A stretch of 24,876 nt of DNA. Source: Candidatus Puniceispirillum sp. GTDB lineage: Bacteria > Pseudomonadota > Alphaproteobacteria > Puniceispirillales > Puniceispirillaceae. Location: assembly GCA_018668795.1 (NCBI GenBank), contig JABJBD010000014.1, forward strand, positions 1 through 24,876, written 5' to 3'. This document shows positions 6,540 through 13,968 of the stretch, piece by piece (position 1 is the stretch's first letter; the number at the start of each line of letters is the position of its first letter). The translations under genes and the position numbers were made by a program. The notes beneath the pieces are model-generated. The model did not search any database. It was not told the origin of the DNA and worked only from the letters and a program-made list of their open reading frames with translations.

Positions 6540-7876
6540 GGATTTATAATGGCGATATTGGCGCCCGCGTTCTGCATGATCGTGGCAAAATTTGGAAAGC
6601 TTGTATTGATCGTCTCGCATCCGTCAACATTGACCGGCGCATCTGCGACCAAACCAAGGGTTAGAAATGACATTGCGATTCGGTGATCATGCTGTGAGTC
6701 AACCGTTATGCCACCCGCAATCGGGCAGCCAGTCACAGTCATAGTTTCGTCATCATAACTGACAATGGCGCCAGCAGCCACCAACCCATCAGCCATAACC
6801 TTGATGCGGTCAGTTTCCTTGACCCTGAGCTCGGCAACACCATTCATGATCGTAGTGCCTTCTGCTTGTGTTGCGGCCACCGACAGAATCGGAAATTCAT
6901 CAATCATAGATGCCGCCCGCACAGCAGGTATTTCAATGCCATGCAGATCACTGTGACGGATTCGCAAATCGGCAACCGGTTCGCCGCCTTCATCACGTGT
7001 ATTAAGCATGGTTATATCACCACCCATCTCAATCAAAGTTGTTATCAAACCGGTACGAAGTGGATTCATGCCAATCGCTGGCAAGGTGATGTCACTATCC
7101 TTGGTCAGCAATGCGGCGACCATGGGAAAAGCGGCAGATGACGGATCACGCGGTACCGTAATGTCTGCCGCGATCAACTGGGCGCCAGCATGAAGCCTGA
7201 CATGATGTGTGCCATCCTCATGCACTGTCTGCTCGACTGTGGCACCAAAATGACGAAGCATGCTTTCAGTATGGTCGCGTGACGCATGTGGTTCGATGAT
7301 TTCGGTATCGCCGCGTGCAGTCAGGCCGGCAAGTAAGATAGCTGACTTGATCTGAGCTGATGCTACTGGACTTTCATAACTAATCGCCATGGGTTCGTTC
7401 TGGCCCGTAATTGTCACGGGCAAAAGGCCGCCATCACGGCTGGAAACTAAGGTTCCCATTTGTTGCAATGGATCGGTGATACGCGCCATAGGGCGCACGC
7501 TTAACGAGGCATCGCCAGTAAATGTCGCGGTGATGGGCTGGCTAGCAACAACACCCATAAGCAATCGAACGCCAGTACCCGAATTGCCAAGATCAAGTGC
7601 CTTTTCTGGCGCTTCAAGGCCATGAAGACCTTGTCCCACAATGACCCAAGTACCGTCATCAAGGCGTTCAATATCTGAACCAAGCGCTGACATTGCATCG
7701 GCGGTGGCCAACACGTCAGCACCTTCAAGCAAACCAGTGACTTTGGTCGTGCCGATAGCCAAGCTGCCAAGGATCAGAGACCGATGCGACATTGATTTAT
7801 CGCCTGGCACATCAACTATGCCACCAAGTGCAGCTGATTTTTGAGATGATAAGCTAAGATTTGTCTGTATCGACAT
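6536..7876 (-). CDS. aroA: 3-phosphoshikimate 1-carboxyvinyltransferase (EPSP synthase)
   Basis: AroA transfers the enolpyruvyl group of PEP to shikimate-3-phosphate, the sixth step of the shikimate pathway, which supplies the tryptophan genes nearby. The start is ATG 7876 with AGGA 7 nt upstream, giving 446 residues; the frame is open 25 codons further but without family similarity. Landmarks are PGDKSMSHRS (residues 24-33), LDLGNSGTG (94-102), RPMAR, SAQIK, RDPSS, the NPLRTG loop, DEFPILSVAA, RVKETDR and DHRIAMS. The RPMxR, GDKx and SAQxK trio is characteristic of class II-type EPSP synthases. However, residue 100 is Gly, where the glyphosate-tolerant CP4 enzyme has Ala. It overlaps cmk by 4 nt. 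Confidence 0.97.
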   Translation of the reverse strand: MSIQTNLSLSSQKSAALGGIVDVPGDKSMSHRSLILGSLAIGTTKVTGLLEGADVLATADAMSALGSDIERLDDGTWVIVGQGLHGLEAPEKALDLGNSGTGVRLLMGVVASQPITATFTGDASLSVRPMARITDPLQQMGTLVSSRDGGLLPVTITGQNEPMAISYESPVASAQIKSAILLAGLTARGDTEIIEPHASRDHTESMLRHFGATVEQTVHEDGTHHVRLHAGAQLIAADITVPRDPSSAAFPMVAALLTKDSDITLPAIGMNPLRTGLITTLIEMGGDITMLNTRDEGGEPVADLRIRHSDLHGIEIPAVRAASMIDEFPILSVAATQAEGTTIMNGVAELRVKETDRIKVMADGLVAAGAIVSYDDETMTVTGCPIAGGITVDSQHDHRIAMSFLTLGLVADAPVNVDGCETINTSFPNFATIMQNAGANIAIINP

Positions 7877-8206
7877 GACTTTATCCTGCGCCCAAAATAA
7901 GGGGTTATTGAATTTGCTAATCATGACACAGGTTGCCATCACAATATTCAAATAAAGCTTGATATAGCATTATGTAGGCTGATGACGCAAATATGGTAAG
8001 ATTGATTGTGGCAAAATATTAAATTTAGGCAGGTGGGTACATTGCTGTCCTAACCGCGCTTGTTACGATTCCAACTGATTACGCAAGAGCACAATAAAAT
8101 GCATGCTGATTAAAAATTTGTTTTGACAGGTTCATTAAATTGTTTCAAATCCCTATTACAAATTTTGCGTAACCATATGTAGTAAATATGCAAAGGGTTA
8201 GTTGGA
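7877..8206. other. Divergent intergenic region, aroA / FYDLN gene
   Basis: These 330 bp hold no convincing gene. The region is AT-rich and must contain the aroA promoter (minus) and the FYDLN-gene promoter (plus). For aroA, TTGCGT (plus-strand 7985-7990) and TATATC (7961-7966) with an 18-bp spacer are a weak match. No strong inverted repeat or operator was seen. Confidence 0.6.
8123..8150 (+). promoter_or_regulatory. Candidate promoter for the FYDLN-family gene
   Basis: A perfect TTGACA at 8123-8128 is followed after 16 bp by TCAAAT (8145-8150), which matches four of six -10 consensus positions. The predicted RNA would start near 8157, giving a leader of about 50 nt before the ATG at 8207. 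Confidence 0.45.
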
Positions 8207-8614
8207 ATGGCTAAAGCAGATCTTGGAATAAAGCGGGCTTGTTTGTCATGTGGCATGAAGTTCTATGATTTTAAACGAACGCCTATCATTTGCCCTGGCT
8301 GTTCCACTGAGTTCAGTCTTGAAAATTTACTCACCAGCCGTAAAGGGCGAAGCGCGGTAAAATCGGCTGCTAGTAAAGCTCAGGCAGCAAAAACGGCCGA
8401 TATTGAAGATCAGGATGACAATATTCATGACAATGAAGACGGTGATGACGAGAATGCCGAGCAAAACGATGCTACTGGCGTAGAAGATGATGCCCTCGAT
8501 TATGACGAAGAAGATGACGTTGCCGAGGATGCTGACGGACCAGGCATCATTCAGGATGAGATCACCGAAGATGACGAGTTGCTTCCGAATCTTGACAATA
8601 GGGATGATACCTAA
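8207..8614 (+). CDS. FYDLN-type acidic zinc-ribbon protein (TIGR02300 family)
   Basis: This 135-residue protein begins with a zinc ribbon: CLSCGMKFYDFKRTPIICPGC has two CxxC pairs at about residues 13-16 and 29-32. The FYDF matches the family's FYDLN signature. A short basic stretch follows (TSRKGRSAVKSAASKAQAAK). The last 75 residues are overwhelmingly Asp and Glu, with little predicted order. The family is typical of Alphaproteobacteria and has no established function that I know of. The ribbon plus acidic tail suggests binding to nucleic acid or to a basic protein, but that is inference. ATG 8207 has AAAGGG 9 nt upstream. The gene stands alone, divergent from aroA, with tRNA-Ala 120 bp downstream on the same strand. 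Confidence 0.85.
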   Translation: MAKADLGIKRACLSCGMKFYDFKRTPIICPGCSTEFSLENLLTSRKGRSAVKSAASKAQAAKTADIEDQDDNIHDNEDGDDENAEQNDATGVEDDALDYDEEDDVAEDADGPGIIQDEITEDDELLPNLDNRDDT

Positions 8615-8633
8615 CCCCCTTTTTTGTCCTTTG

Positions 8634-8662
8634 TTGGATGAATTGTGAGTGATTGCTATATT
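8634..8662 (+). promoter_or_regulatory. Candidate promoter for tRNA-Ala
   Basis: TTGGAT (8634-8639) and TATATT (8657-8662) are separated by 17 bp. The -10 matches five of six positions, the -35 only three. It would start RNA about 65 nt before the tRNA. The assignment is tentative. Confidence 0.3.
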
Positions 8663-8734
8663 TTGCTTGCGCCAACACTAACGCCTGCGATAAACATGCG
8701 CGGCCGCACATATTGCGGCTGTTGATTTGGATAA

Positions 8735-8810
<76 letters not shown>

Positions 8811-8818
8811 AATCACCT

Positions 8819-8869
8819 AAAACAAAACCCCGCCTCGGCCTTTGTAAAGCTGATGCGGGGTTTTGTTTT
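8819..8869. terminator. Bidirectional terminator between tRNA-Ala and ptsN
   Basis: A perfect 15-bp inverted repeat pairs AAAACAAAACCCCGC (8819-8833) with its complement at 8855-8869, around a 21-nt loop that contains a smaller CTTT/AAAG hairpin. The GC-rich base next to the loop and the A/T-rich outer arms give T-runs on both strands. It can therefore stop transcription from tRNA-Ala (plus) and from ptsN (minus, stop at 8903). Confidence 0.85.
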
Positions 8870-8902
8870 GGTCTTATATGAAAGACAATATAATCAGGAT
8901 AA

Positions 8903-9367
8903 TCAGGCAGCTTTGGGCTGCGTTATATGCTGAATAGCTATGAGCGCATCGGCCGAAGATTGAGCTTCGCGAAGTTTGGAACAGCTATTTGCCTTGCGAA
9001 GTACTTGTGAAACGGATGACAGCATCTTGAGTTGAGCTTGATCGCTACCTTCCGGACCAATCACCAAGCAGGCAATATCAACATCGTTTCCATCAGCAGA
9101 ATCAAAGGCAATAGGGGTGTCAAGTATCGCCATCACGGCAATCGGCTTATCAACTGAACTGATAGCTGCGTGCGGGATCGCCACACCATTGCCCACACCA
9201 GTACTGCCAAGTCGTTCACGCTTCATCACCGCTGCACAAATATCACGCGATTCGATATTATGCGCTTTGGCGGCATGGGCACATAGTGCTTCGATAAGGT
9301 GTTTTTTGCTGGTTACTTTGAGGCCAACAAGTATCTGTTGCTGCTCAATAAAACTACCTTCTGTCAT
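8903..9367 (-). CDS. ptsN: Nitrogen PTS EIIA component (EIIA-Ntr)
   Basis: PtsN is the last phosphoacceptor of the nitrogen-related phosphotransferase chain (PtsP to NPr to PtsN) and acts by protein contacts on potassium, carbon and stress regulators rather than by sugar transport. The 154 residues are one PTS EIIA type-2 domain. The active histidine is His66 in GNGVAIPHA, preceded by RERLGSTGVG, exactly the family motif. ATG 9367 has a modest AGG about 8 nt upstream. A gap of 170 bp separates it from lptB, and within it lies a good promoter candidate (9462-9490). In many Proteobacteria rpoN and hpf sit between lptB and ptsN; here they do not. The stop faces the shared terminator with tRNA-Ala. 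Confidence 0.96.
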   Translation of the reverse strand: MTEGSFIEQQQILVGLKVTSKKHLIEALCAHAAKAHNIESRDICAAVMKRERLGSTGVGNGVAIPHAAISSVDKPIAVMAILDTPIAFDSADGNDVDIACLVIGPEGSDQAQLKMLSSVSQVLRKANSCSKLREAQSSADALIAIQHITQPKAA

Positions 9368-9461
9368 TTGAAAACCTGTCCAGATATAATGTGGGTATAA
9401 GCCAGTAAAAAGCGTCTTGAGATTCGTTTGTCTGGTTCGTCAGGTGTTCCAGAAGTCGCGC

Positions 9462-9490
9462 AACCTAGTTGCGGTGCAGGTGCCTGTCAA
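9462..9490 (-). promoter_or_regulatory. Candidate ptsN promoter with an inverted repeat over the -10
   Basis: On the minus strand a perfect TTGACA (plus-strand 9485-9490) is followed after 17 bp by TAGGTT (9462-9467). The -10 matches only three of six positions, but the spacing is ideal. The inverted repeat CGCAAC-CTA-GTTGCG (9459-9473) is centred on the -10 and could be a repressor site. A start near 9455 would leave a leader of about 90 nt before ptsN. Confidence 0.5.
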
Positions 9491-9538
9491 GGTTATGTTT
9501 TGAAATCGATACACTCGATGTATTATTGTCTATGTGCT

Positions 9539-10336
9539 TTAGCGGCTAAATCGTTCACCAAGATACACTTCACGCACGCCACTATGTTGAACCACCTCTT
9601 CGGGGTTACCTTCCATCATGACGGCGCCATCATGGATAATATAGGCGCGATCAACAACATCCAGTGTCTCGCGAACATTATGGTCGGTTATGAGAACGCC
9701 TAGCCCGTGATCCAAAAGCTGGCGGATAAGACCACGTATTTCGCCCAAAGCTATGGGGTCAATGCCTGCAAGCGGTTCATCAAGTAACAAGAATGTTGGG
9801 CGCGCTGCCAAAGCACGGGCAATTTCAAGCCGCCGTCGCTCGCCACCAGACAGATTGATTGAGGGCGTATTGCGAAGATGTGCAATGCCAAATTCTGCCA
9901 TCAGATCATCAAGCATCGATGCGTGGTCCGTTTCCGGTTCATCAAGCGTTTCAAGCACAGCTAAGATATTCTGCTCGACAGTCAGGCCACGAAAAATGCT
10001 CGATTCTTGAGGCAGATATCCAATACCAAGCCGGGCACGCTGAAAAACCGGCATATTTGTTACATTCTGGCCATCAATTTTTACGCTGCCTTCATCGGCG
10101 GCCAACAAACCTGCCAGAATATAAAAGGTGGTGGTTTTACCTGCGCCATTTGGTCCCAACAGACCAACAGCTTCACCACGTTGTAAGCTCAAAGTGACAT
10201 TGCGCACGACACGGCGCTGATCAAAGCTTTTGCCAATGCCTGTTGCCTGCAAGCCCGTATTTTGATTCACCAGCCGCGGTGCAGATGCAGAAAACCCTTG
10301 CTGGTTGGTCCATTTATCCATTGTTGACGCATCCAT
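9539..10336 (-). CDS. lptB: LPS export ABC transporter ATP-binding protein
   Basis: LptB is the cytoplasmic ATPase that, with LptF and LptG, extracts lipopolysaccharide from the inner membrane and pushes it onto the LptC-LptA bridge, whose genes lie immediately upstream. The protein has Walker A GPNGAGKTT (about residues 61-69), the Q-loop in GYLPQESSIF, signature LSGGERRR (162-169), Walker B LLLDEP (183-188) and H-loop His219 in TDHNVRET, all highly LptB-like. About 30 residues precede the conserved core. The start is uncertain: ATG 10336 is taken here (265 residues), but TTG 10351 and ATG 10321 are also open, and none has a good Shine-Dalgarno. It starts 27 bp after lptA stops. Confidence 0.95.
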   Translation of the reverse strand: MDASTMDKWTNQQGFSASAPRLVNQNTGLQATGIGKSFDQRRVVRNVTLSLQRGEAVGLLGPNGAGKTTTFYILAGLLAADEGSVKIDGQNVTNMPVFQRARLGIGYLPQESSIFRGLTVEQNILAVLETLDEPETDHASMLDDLMAEFGIAHLRNTPSINLSGGERRRLEIARALAARPTFLLLDEPLAGIDPIALGEIRGLIRQLLDHGLGVLITDHNVRETLDVVDRAYIIHDGAVMMEGNPEEVVQHSGVREVYLGERFSR

Positions 10337-10363
10337 ATGAAAAATATTCAAAATTTAACATTG

Positions 10364-11170
10364 TTATTGAACCATAATGCCGGTTACACGTCCACCCTGA
10401 CCGTCAGATAGCAATCGGCTGATACCGCTGTTAAAATCCACTTCGGCACGAGATCCGCGCATGATATTCTGGCCTTCGATTAATTCGACATTACCTGTTA
10501 GAATGGCAATTGACGTGTTGAAATCATAATTGACCTTGTCACCAGTGGCGGTTTGATTGTCAACGGTGCGAACATAGGCATTGCCAGTTGCATCAAGTGT
10601 TTGCAGATCACCAGCTTCATTTGTAAAAGCGATAATTTCATCGCCAGCTACAATACGCCCATCATTGGCGGTATAATTGGCTTTACCAATACCGGTAATC
10701 TTTGCTTTGGCTGGGTTGGACTCGTCATAGGTGATTTTTTTTGTTGCGGTCATGATACCATTCGGGCTGGTCACTTTTGCGTTCTTACCAAACACCGAAT
10801 AAATACTGGATTGAAGGTCATATACAAGGCGCGTACCCATCGCGGTATTGTCACCATCGATAAAAGACACATTTCCGATTGCGGTCATCACATTAATTTC
10901 GCGCCCGTCTGATGCTGGATCATAGCTTGCTTCCAAGCGATCTGCCGAGATGCGCATATCAAGTTGCGTAGCTATCGCATTGCCTTTGGCTAAATAAAGT
11001 CCCTTATTCTGATCCCATTCTAGAAAATCGGAGGCCTCAATCGTGACAGGTGCATTCTGTGTGTCGGCTTGTTTGTCTGCCGCATTTGCGGTCATCGTCA
11101 TTCCAACATTTATAGCGAGCGGCAAAGCAAATAGCGCAAGATTACGAGATAAAATTTTTAAAACCTTCAT
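10364..11170 (-). CDS. lptA: LPS transport periplasmic protein LptA
   Basis: LptA forms the beta-jellyroll bridge that carries lipopolysaccharide across the periplasm. The 268-residue product has a clear signal peptide: a basic start (MKVLKILSRN), a hydrophobic core, and a likely cut after ANA near residue 30. The mature part consists of repeated OstA-type strands such as DFLEWDQNKGLYLAKGNAIA, ISADRLEASYD and MTAIGNVSF. It is longer than the roughly 185-residue E. coli protein, as is common in Alphaproteobacteria, and seems to carry additional OstA repeats (the later NVELIEGQNIMRGSRAEVD stretch). ATG 11170 has AGGA 6 nt upstream. It lies between lptC and lptB, with 37 bp to lptC. Confidence 0.93.
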   Translation of the reverse strand: MKVLKILSRNLALFALPLAINVGMTMTANAADKQADTQNAPVTIEASDFLEWDQNKGLYLAKGNAIATQLDMRISADRLEASYDPASDGREINVMTAIGNVSFIDGDNTAMGTRLVYDLQSSIYSVFGKNAKVTSPNGIMTATKKITYDESNPAKAKITGIGKANYTANDGRIVAGDEIIAFTNEAGDLQTLDATGNAYVRTVDNQTATGDKVNYDFNTSIAILTGNVELIEGQNIMRGSRAEVDFNSGISRLLSDGQGGRVTGIMVQ

Positions 11171-11207
11171 AACAAGTCCTGTCTATTCCTTGACTGGCCT
11201 TACCAGC

Positions 11208-11870
11208 CTAGTTGGTCATTTTGATATTATGTAGAGTTAATTTGCTTGTGCCGCCAAACATCATCACATTTCCATGATCAGTGACACGAATATTTTGTCC
11301 TGTTATATGTGCGTCAGGTGACGTCACTTTGACAGGTAGATCGGATTGCATCTCACCTGCATCAATATTGGCGCGCAATGCTTCGGTCGTCATTATCACA
11401 TTTTGCTTGGTTTGTTTAAGAACAACCATGCCTTTGAGATCGACCAAACTGTCGGATTTTGAAAATGCGCCATTCAAGGCGGTTATATTGATTCGTCCAC
11501 CATCTGACTGGGTGATAAAGCCAGTGGGTTCAACCATCTGGATAACGCCGCTACCATTATTTTCTTCAATGGCGTTGGTGGCGGTGATTTCATAGGTTTT
11601 ACCTGTTTTTGTCGTGCCTCGGTAGCGCGCACCGGTTAATTGTGTCGCCCCATCATCAGCCACTTCAATATTTTTGATACTGACACGAACATCACTTGTT
11701 TTGGTAAACAGGCTAAGCCACCCAACTGCGGCGGCAAGAGCAATCAAACCAGCACCAGTCAGAAGAATGCTAGGGCGCATAAAAGTGGATTTTTCAGCAG
11801 ACGAATCACGCTTTTTTGGCGTAAAGCGGTTTAGTTTCTTGTGTGACATATCATTATTATCAGATGCCAT
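11208..11870 (-). CDS. lptC: LPS export protein LptC
   Basis: LptC is the bitopic inner-membrane part of the LPS bridge that receives lipid from LptB2FG and hands it to LptA. The 220 residues show a basic cytoplasmic N-terminus of about 30 residues (KKLNRFTPKKR), one transmembrane helix at about 33-55, then a periplasmic beta-rich domain with GARYRGTTKTGKTYEITA and later DVKVTSPDAHITGQNI-like strands typical of LptC. Sequence similarity within this family is low, so position carries weight: rnd-lptC-lptA-lptB is a conserved order. ATG 11870 has AGGA 6 nt upstream. The gap to rnd is 50 bp, so cotranscription is likely. Confidence 0.9.
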   Translation of the reverse strand: MASDNNDMSHKKLNRFTPKKRDSSAEKSTFMRPSILLTGAGLIALAAAVGWLSLFTKTSDVRVSIKNIEVADDGATQLTGARYRGTTKTGKTYEITATNAIEENNGSGVIQMVEPTGFITQSDGGRINITALNGAFSKSDSLVDLKGMVVLKQTKQNVIMTTEALRANIDAGEMQSDLPVKVTSPDAHITGQNIRVTDHGNVMMFGGTSKLTLHNIKMTN

Positions 11871-11920
11871 TCAAAGTCCTCTGAGCAACCTCATGGCGTT
11901 TCCATGACGCTCATGATGTA

Positions 11921-12532
11921 TCAGTGATGGAAAATATCCACCTCGTCAAAGCCGATAAGATCCAGCTTTGCGCGCGTTACTAAAAAGTCGAAACAGGCGG
12001 TGGCAAGTGTCATACGATTTTCACGTTCAAGCATCTGCGAGAGTTTTTCGCGGATCGCATGCAAATACAAAACGTCACCAGCTGCATAATTTTGCTGATC
12101 GCTACTCAGGGTATCAGCACCCCAATCTGATGATTGTTGTTGTTTTGAAATATCAGTCTGTATTAATTCGCGACATAAATCCTTCAGACCATGTCGGTCT
12201 GTATAAGTGCGCGCTAGTTTTGATGCGATTTTTGTACAGTAAATATCGCCCTCGATGGGGCCAATGTAATGTGTTAGGGCGGCAAGGTCAAAACGCGCAA
12301 AATGGAAAAGTTTGGTAACACCCGGATCAGCTAGTAACGCTGCCAACACAGGGCTTGGTTTAACAGGATTGCTGATTTGCACTAAATGTGCGTTTCCATC
12401 ACCGCTGGATAATTGCACTAGGCAAAGGCGATCGCGGTGCGTTTTCAATCCCATGGTTTCGGTATCAATGGCTACAATTTTACCAAGGTCAATGCTGGCA
12501 GGCAGGTCGTCTTTATAAATATGTACTGCCAT
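11921..12532 (-). CDS. rnd: Ribonuclease D-type 3'-5' exonuclease
   Basis: This is a DEDDy-family exonuclease, the RNase D group, which trims 3' ends of tRNA precursors and other RNAs. The catalytic residues are visible: Asp23 and Glu25 in AIDTETMG, Asp82 in FHFARFDLAAL, and Tyr149 and Asp153 in NYAAGDVLYL. At 203 residues it has only the exonuclease domain and lacks the HRDC domains of the E. coli enzyme; this short form is usual in Alphaproteobacteria. ATG 12532 has only a weak ribosome site. A tRNA-Leu gene lies 85 bp upstream in the same direction, with no strong terminator between, so both could share a transcript that continues into lptCAB. Confidence 0.92.
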   Translation of the reverse strand: MAVHIYKDDLPASIDLGKIVAIDTETMGLKTHRDRLCLVQLSSGDGNAHLVQISNPVKPSPVLAALLADPGVTKLFHFARFDLAALTHYIGPIEGDIYCTKIASKLARTYTDRHGLKDLCRELIQTDISKQQQSSDWGADTLSSDQQNYAAGDVLYLHAIREKLSQMLERENRMTLATACFDFLVTRAKLDLIGFDEVDIFHH

Positions 12533-12617
12533 CGTTTGATGCTTTCATGTCTGCTACGTTATTTCATTCCAGTTGAAAACACTGGATAATAATTCGGATG
12601 TAGATTTCAACTTTACA

Positions 12618-12704
<87 letters not shown>

Positions 12705-12741
12705 AATTTATCAACAATAGTCTGGTGTTAATAAGTGCGAG

Positions 12742-12769
12742 AGAATAGTCCTAAAAGCTTGGCTGTCAA
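12742..12769 (-). promoter_or_regulatory. Promoter of tRNA-Leu
   Basis: The minus strand has a perfect TTGACA (plus-strand 12764-12769), a 16-bp spacer and TATTCT (12742-12747), a four-of-six -10. RNA would start near 12735, about 30 nt before the tRNA. No discriminator or operator is obvious. Confidence 0.6.
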
Positions 12770-12978
12770 ACAATTTTCAGGTGGATTGGCTGAATTCTGA
12801 TGCTCTATGGGCAGCTTTAGTTTTTGTTTCCCTTTTTAATCCGGTTTTTGCTTGTTGCTTTTGCTATCACCATTGTACATATGAGGTGGTAATACCATTT
12901 CCATATAGGTTGAATTTTAGTCAGTAAGCAATCGGTCATGCAGAGTGACTGTGGTATTTGAGTTTAAGAGTGATGAAT

Positions 12979-13926
12979 ATGCAAAAGACAGTGACAGTAA
13001 TTGGCGGATCAGGCTTTATCGGCCGTGCCACAGTAGAAATGCTGGCGCGGGCTAGAATGCGTGTCATTGTTTTGTGCCGTAATGCCGAGCGCGCCAAATA
13101 TCTGAAACCGATGGGTCATGTTGGTCAGATTACGTTGGTGTCCGGCGATGCGCTTAATGATGAAATCCTTGAGTCAGTTATAAAACCAGCTGATGCGGTT
13201 ATAAATTTTGTTGGCATCCTTGCCGAAACAGGTGGTCAGCGTTTTGATGCCTTGCAGGGGGTGTTGCCTGGCAAGATTGGTATGCTGGCCACGAAACATG
13301 ATGTGACTGATGTCATTCATATTTCAGCTATTGGTGCGGATGCAAACTCACCCAGTGTTTATGCGCGTACCAAGGCGGCAGGCGAAGCTGGTTTGCATAG
13401 TGCATTTCCAGATGGCATAATTCTACGGCCTTCAATCGTTTTTGGACCACGTGATAGTTTCTTTAACCGCTTTGCTGGCATGGCTGTTAAAGCGCCGGCT
13501 TTGCCTTTACCTGGTGGTGGTTCAATGCGGATGCAACCGGTTTATGTTGGTGATGTGGTTGCTGCTATCGAAGCGTGTGTAGGTATCAGGAAAATAAAAA
13601 TCAAACCACGTGGCAAGGTTTTTGAACTTGGCGGTCCGGATATCTATTCATTCCGTCAATTGATGGAAATCACCTTATTGCAGACCAGGCGTCGACGTTT
13701 GTTGTTACCAGTGCCGCTTAGCTTAATGTCTTTGGGAGCTGTATTTGCCGGACTGTTGCCATCACCACCTGTCACTGTTGATCAGGTTAAATTATTAAAA
13801 ATGGATAATATTGTTGCCAAAAATGCACTAAGTCTTGCTGATATGGGCATCACAGCAACCAGCATGGATGCAATTTTACCCAGCTATCTTGCACGGTTTC
13901 GCCCTGGCGGCCAGTTTTCACGCTGA
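12979..13926 (+). CDS. NDUFA9-like NAD(P)-binding extended SDR protein
   Basis: The 315-residue protein has an N-terminal Rossmann motif GGSGFIG (residues 9-15) and an SDR-type Tyr128-x3-Lys132 (YARTK), in an atypical extended SDR of the kind related to the complex I accessory subunit NDUFA9. The segments LRPSIVFGPRDSFFNRFA and MQPVYVGDVV are characteristic of that family. In mitochondria the homologue binds NADPH and stabilises complex I; in bacteria its role is not settled. No complex I genes lie here. I chose ATG 12979, because AGAG lies 8 nt upstream; ATG 12973 and TTG 12958 are alternatives. The gene converges on uppP with 17 bp between the stops, a pairing I recall from other Alphaproteobacteria. 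Confidence 0.85.
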   Translation: MQKTVTVIGGSGFIGRATVEMLARARMRVIVLCRNAERAKYLKPMGHVGQITLVSGDALNDEILESVIKPADAVINFVGILAETGGQRFDALQGVLPGKIGMLATKHDVTDVIHISAIGADANSPSVYARTKAAGEAGLHSAFPDGIILRPSIVFGPRDSFFNRFAGMAVKAPALPLPGGGSMRMQPVYVGDVVAAIEACVGIRKIKIKPRGKVFELGGPDIYSFRQLMEITLLQTRRRRLLLPVPLSLMSLGAVFAGLLPSPPVTVDQVKLLKMDNIVAKNALSLADMGITATSMDAILPSYLARFRPGGQFSR

Positions 13927-13935
13927 ACCTGATTC

Positions 13936-13968
13936 AAACCTGATTATACCATCTGCGTAATCAGGTTT
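13936..13968. terminator. Hairpin between the convergent NDUFA9-like gene and uppP
   Basis: AAACCTGATTA (13936-13946) pairs with TAATCAGGTTT (13958-13968) around an 11-nt loop. It overlaps the uppP stop codon, and a further partial copy (AACCTGATT, 13926-13934) lies just before. Neither side has a strong T-run, so intrinsic termination is plausible but not certain. Confidence 0.45.

Noticed and set aside
9859..10197. A 112-codon open frame antisense to lptB
   Set aside because: It is opposite conserved ABC ATPase motifs and has no independent support.
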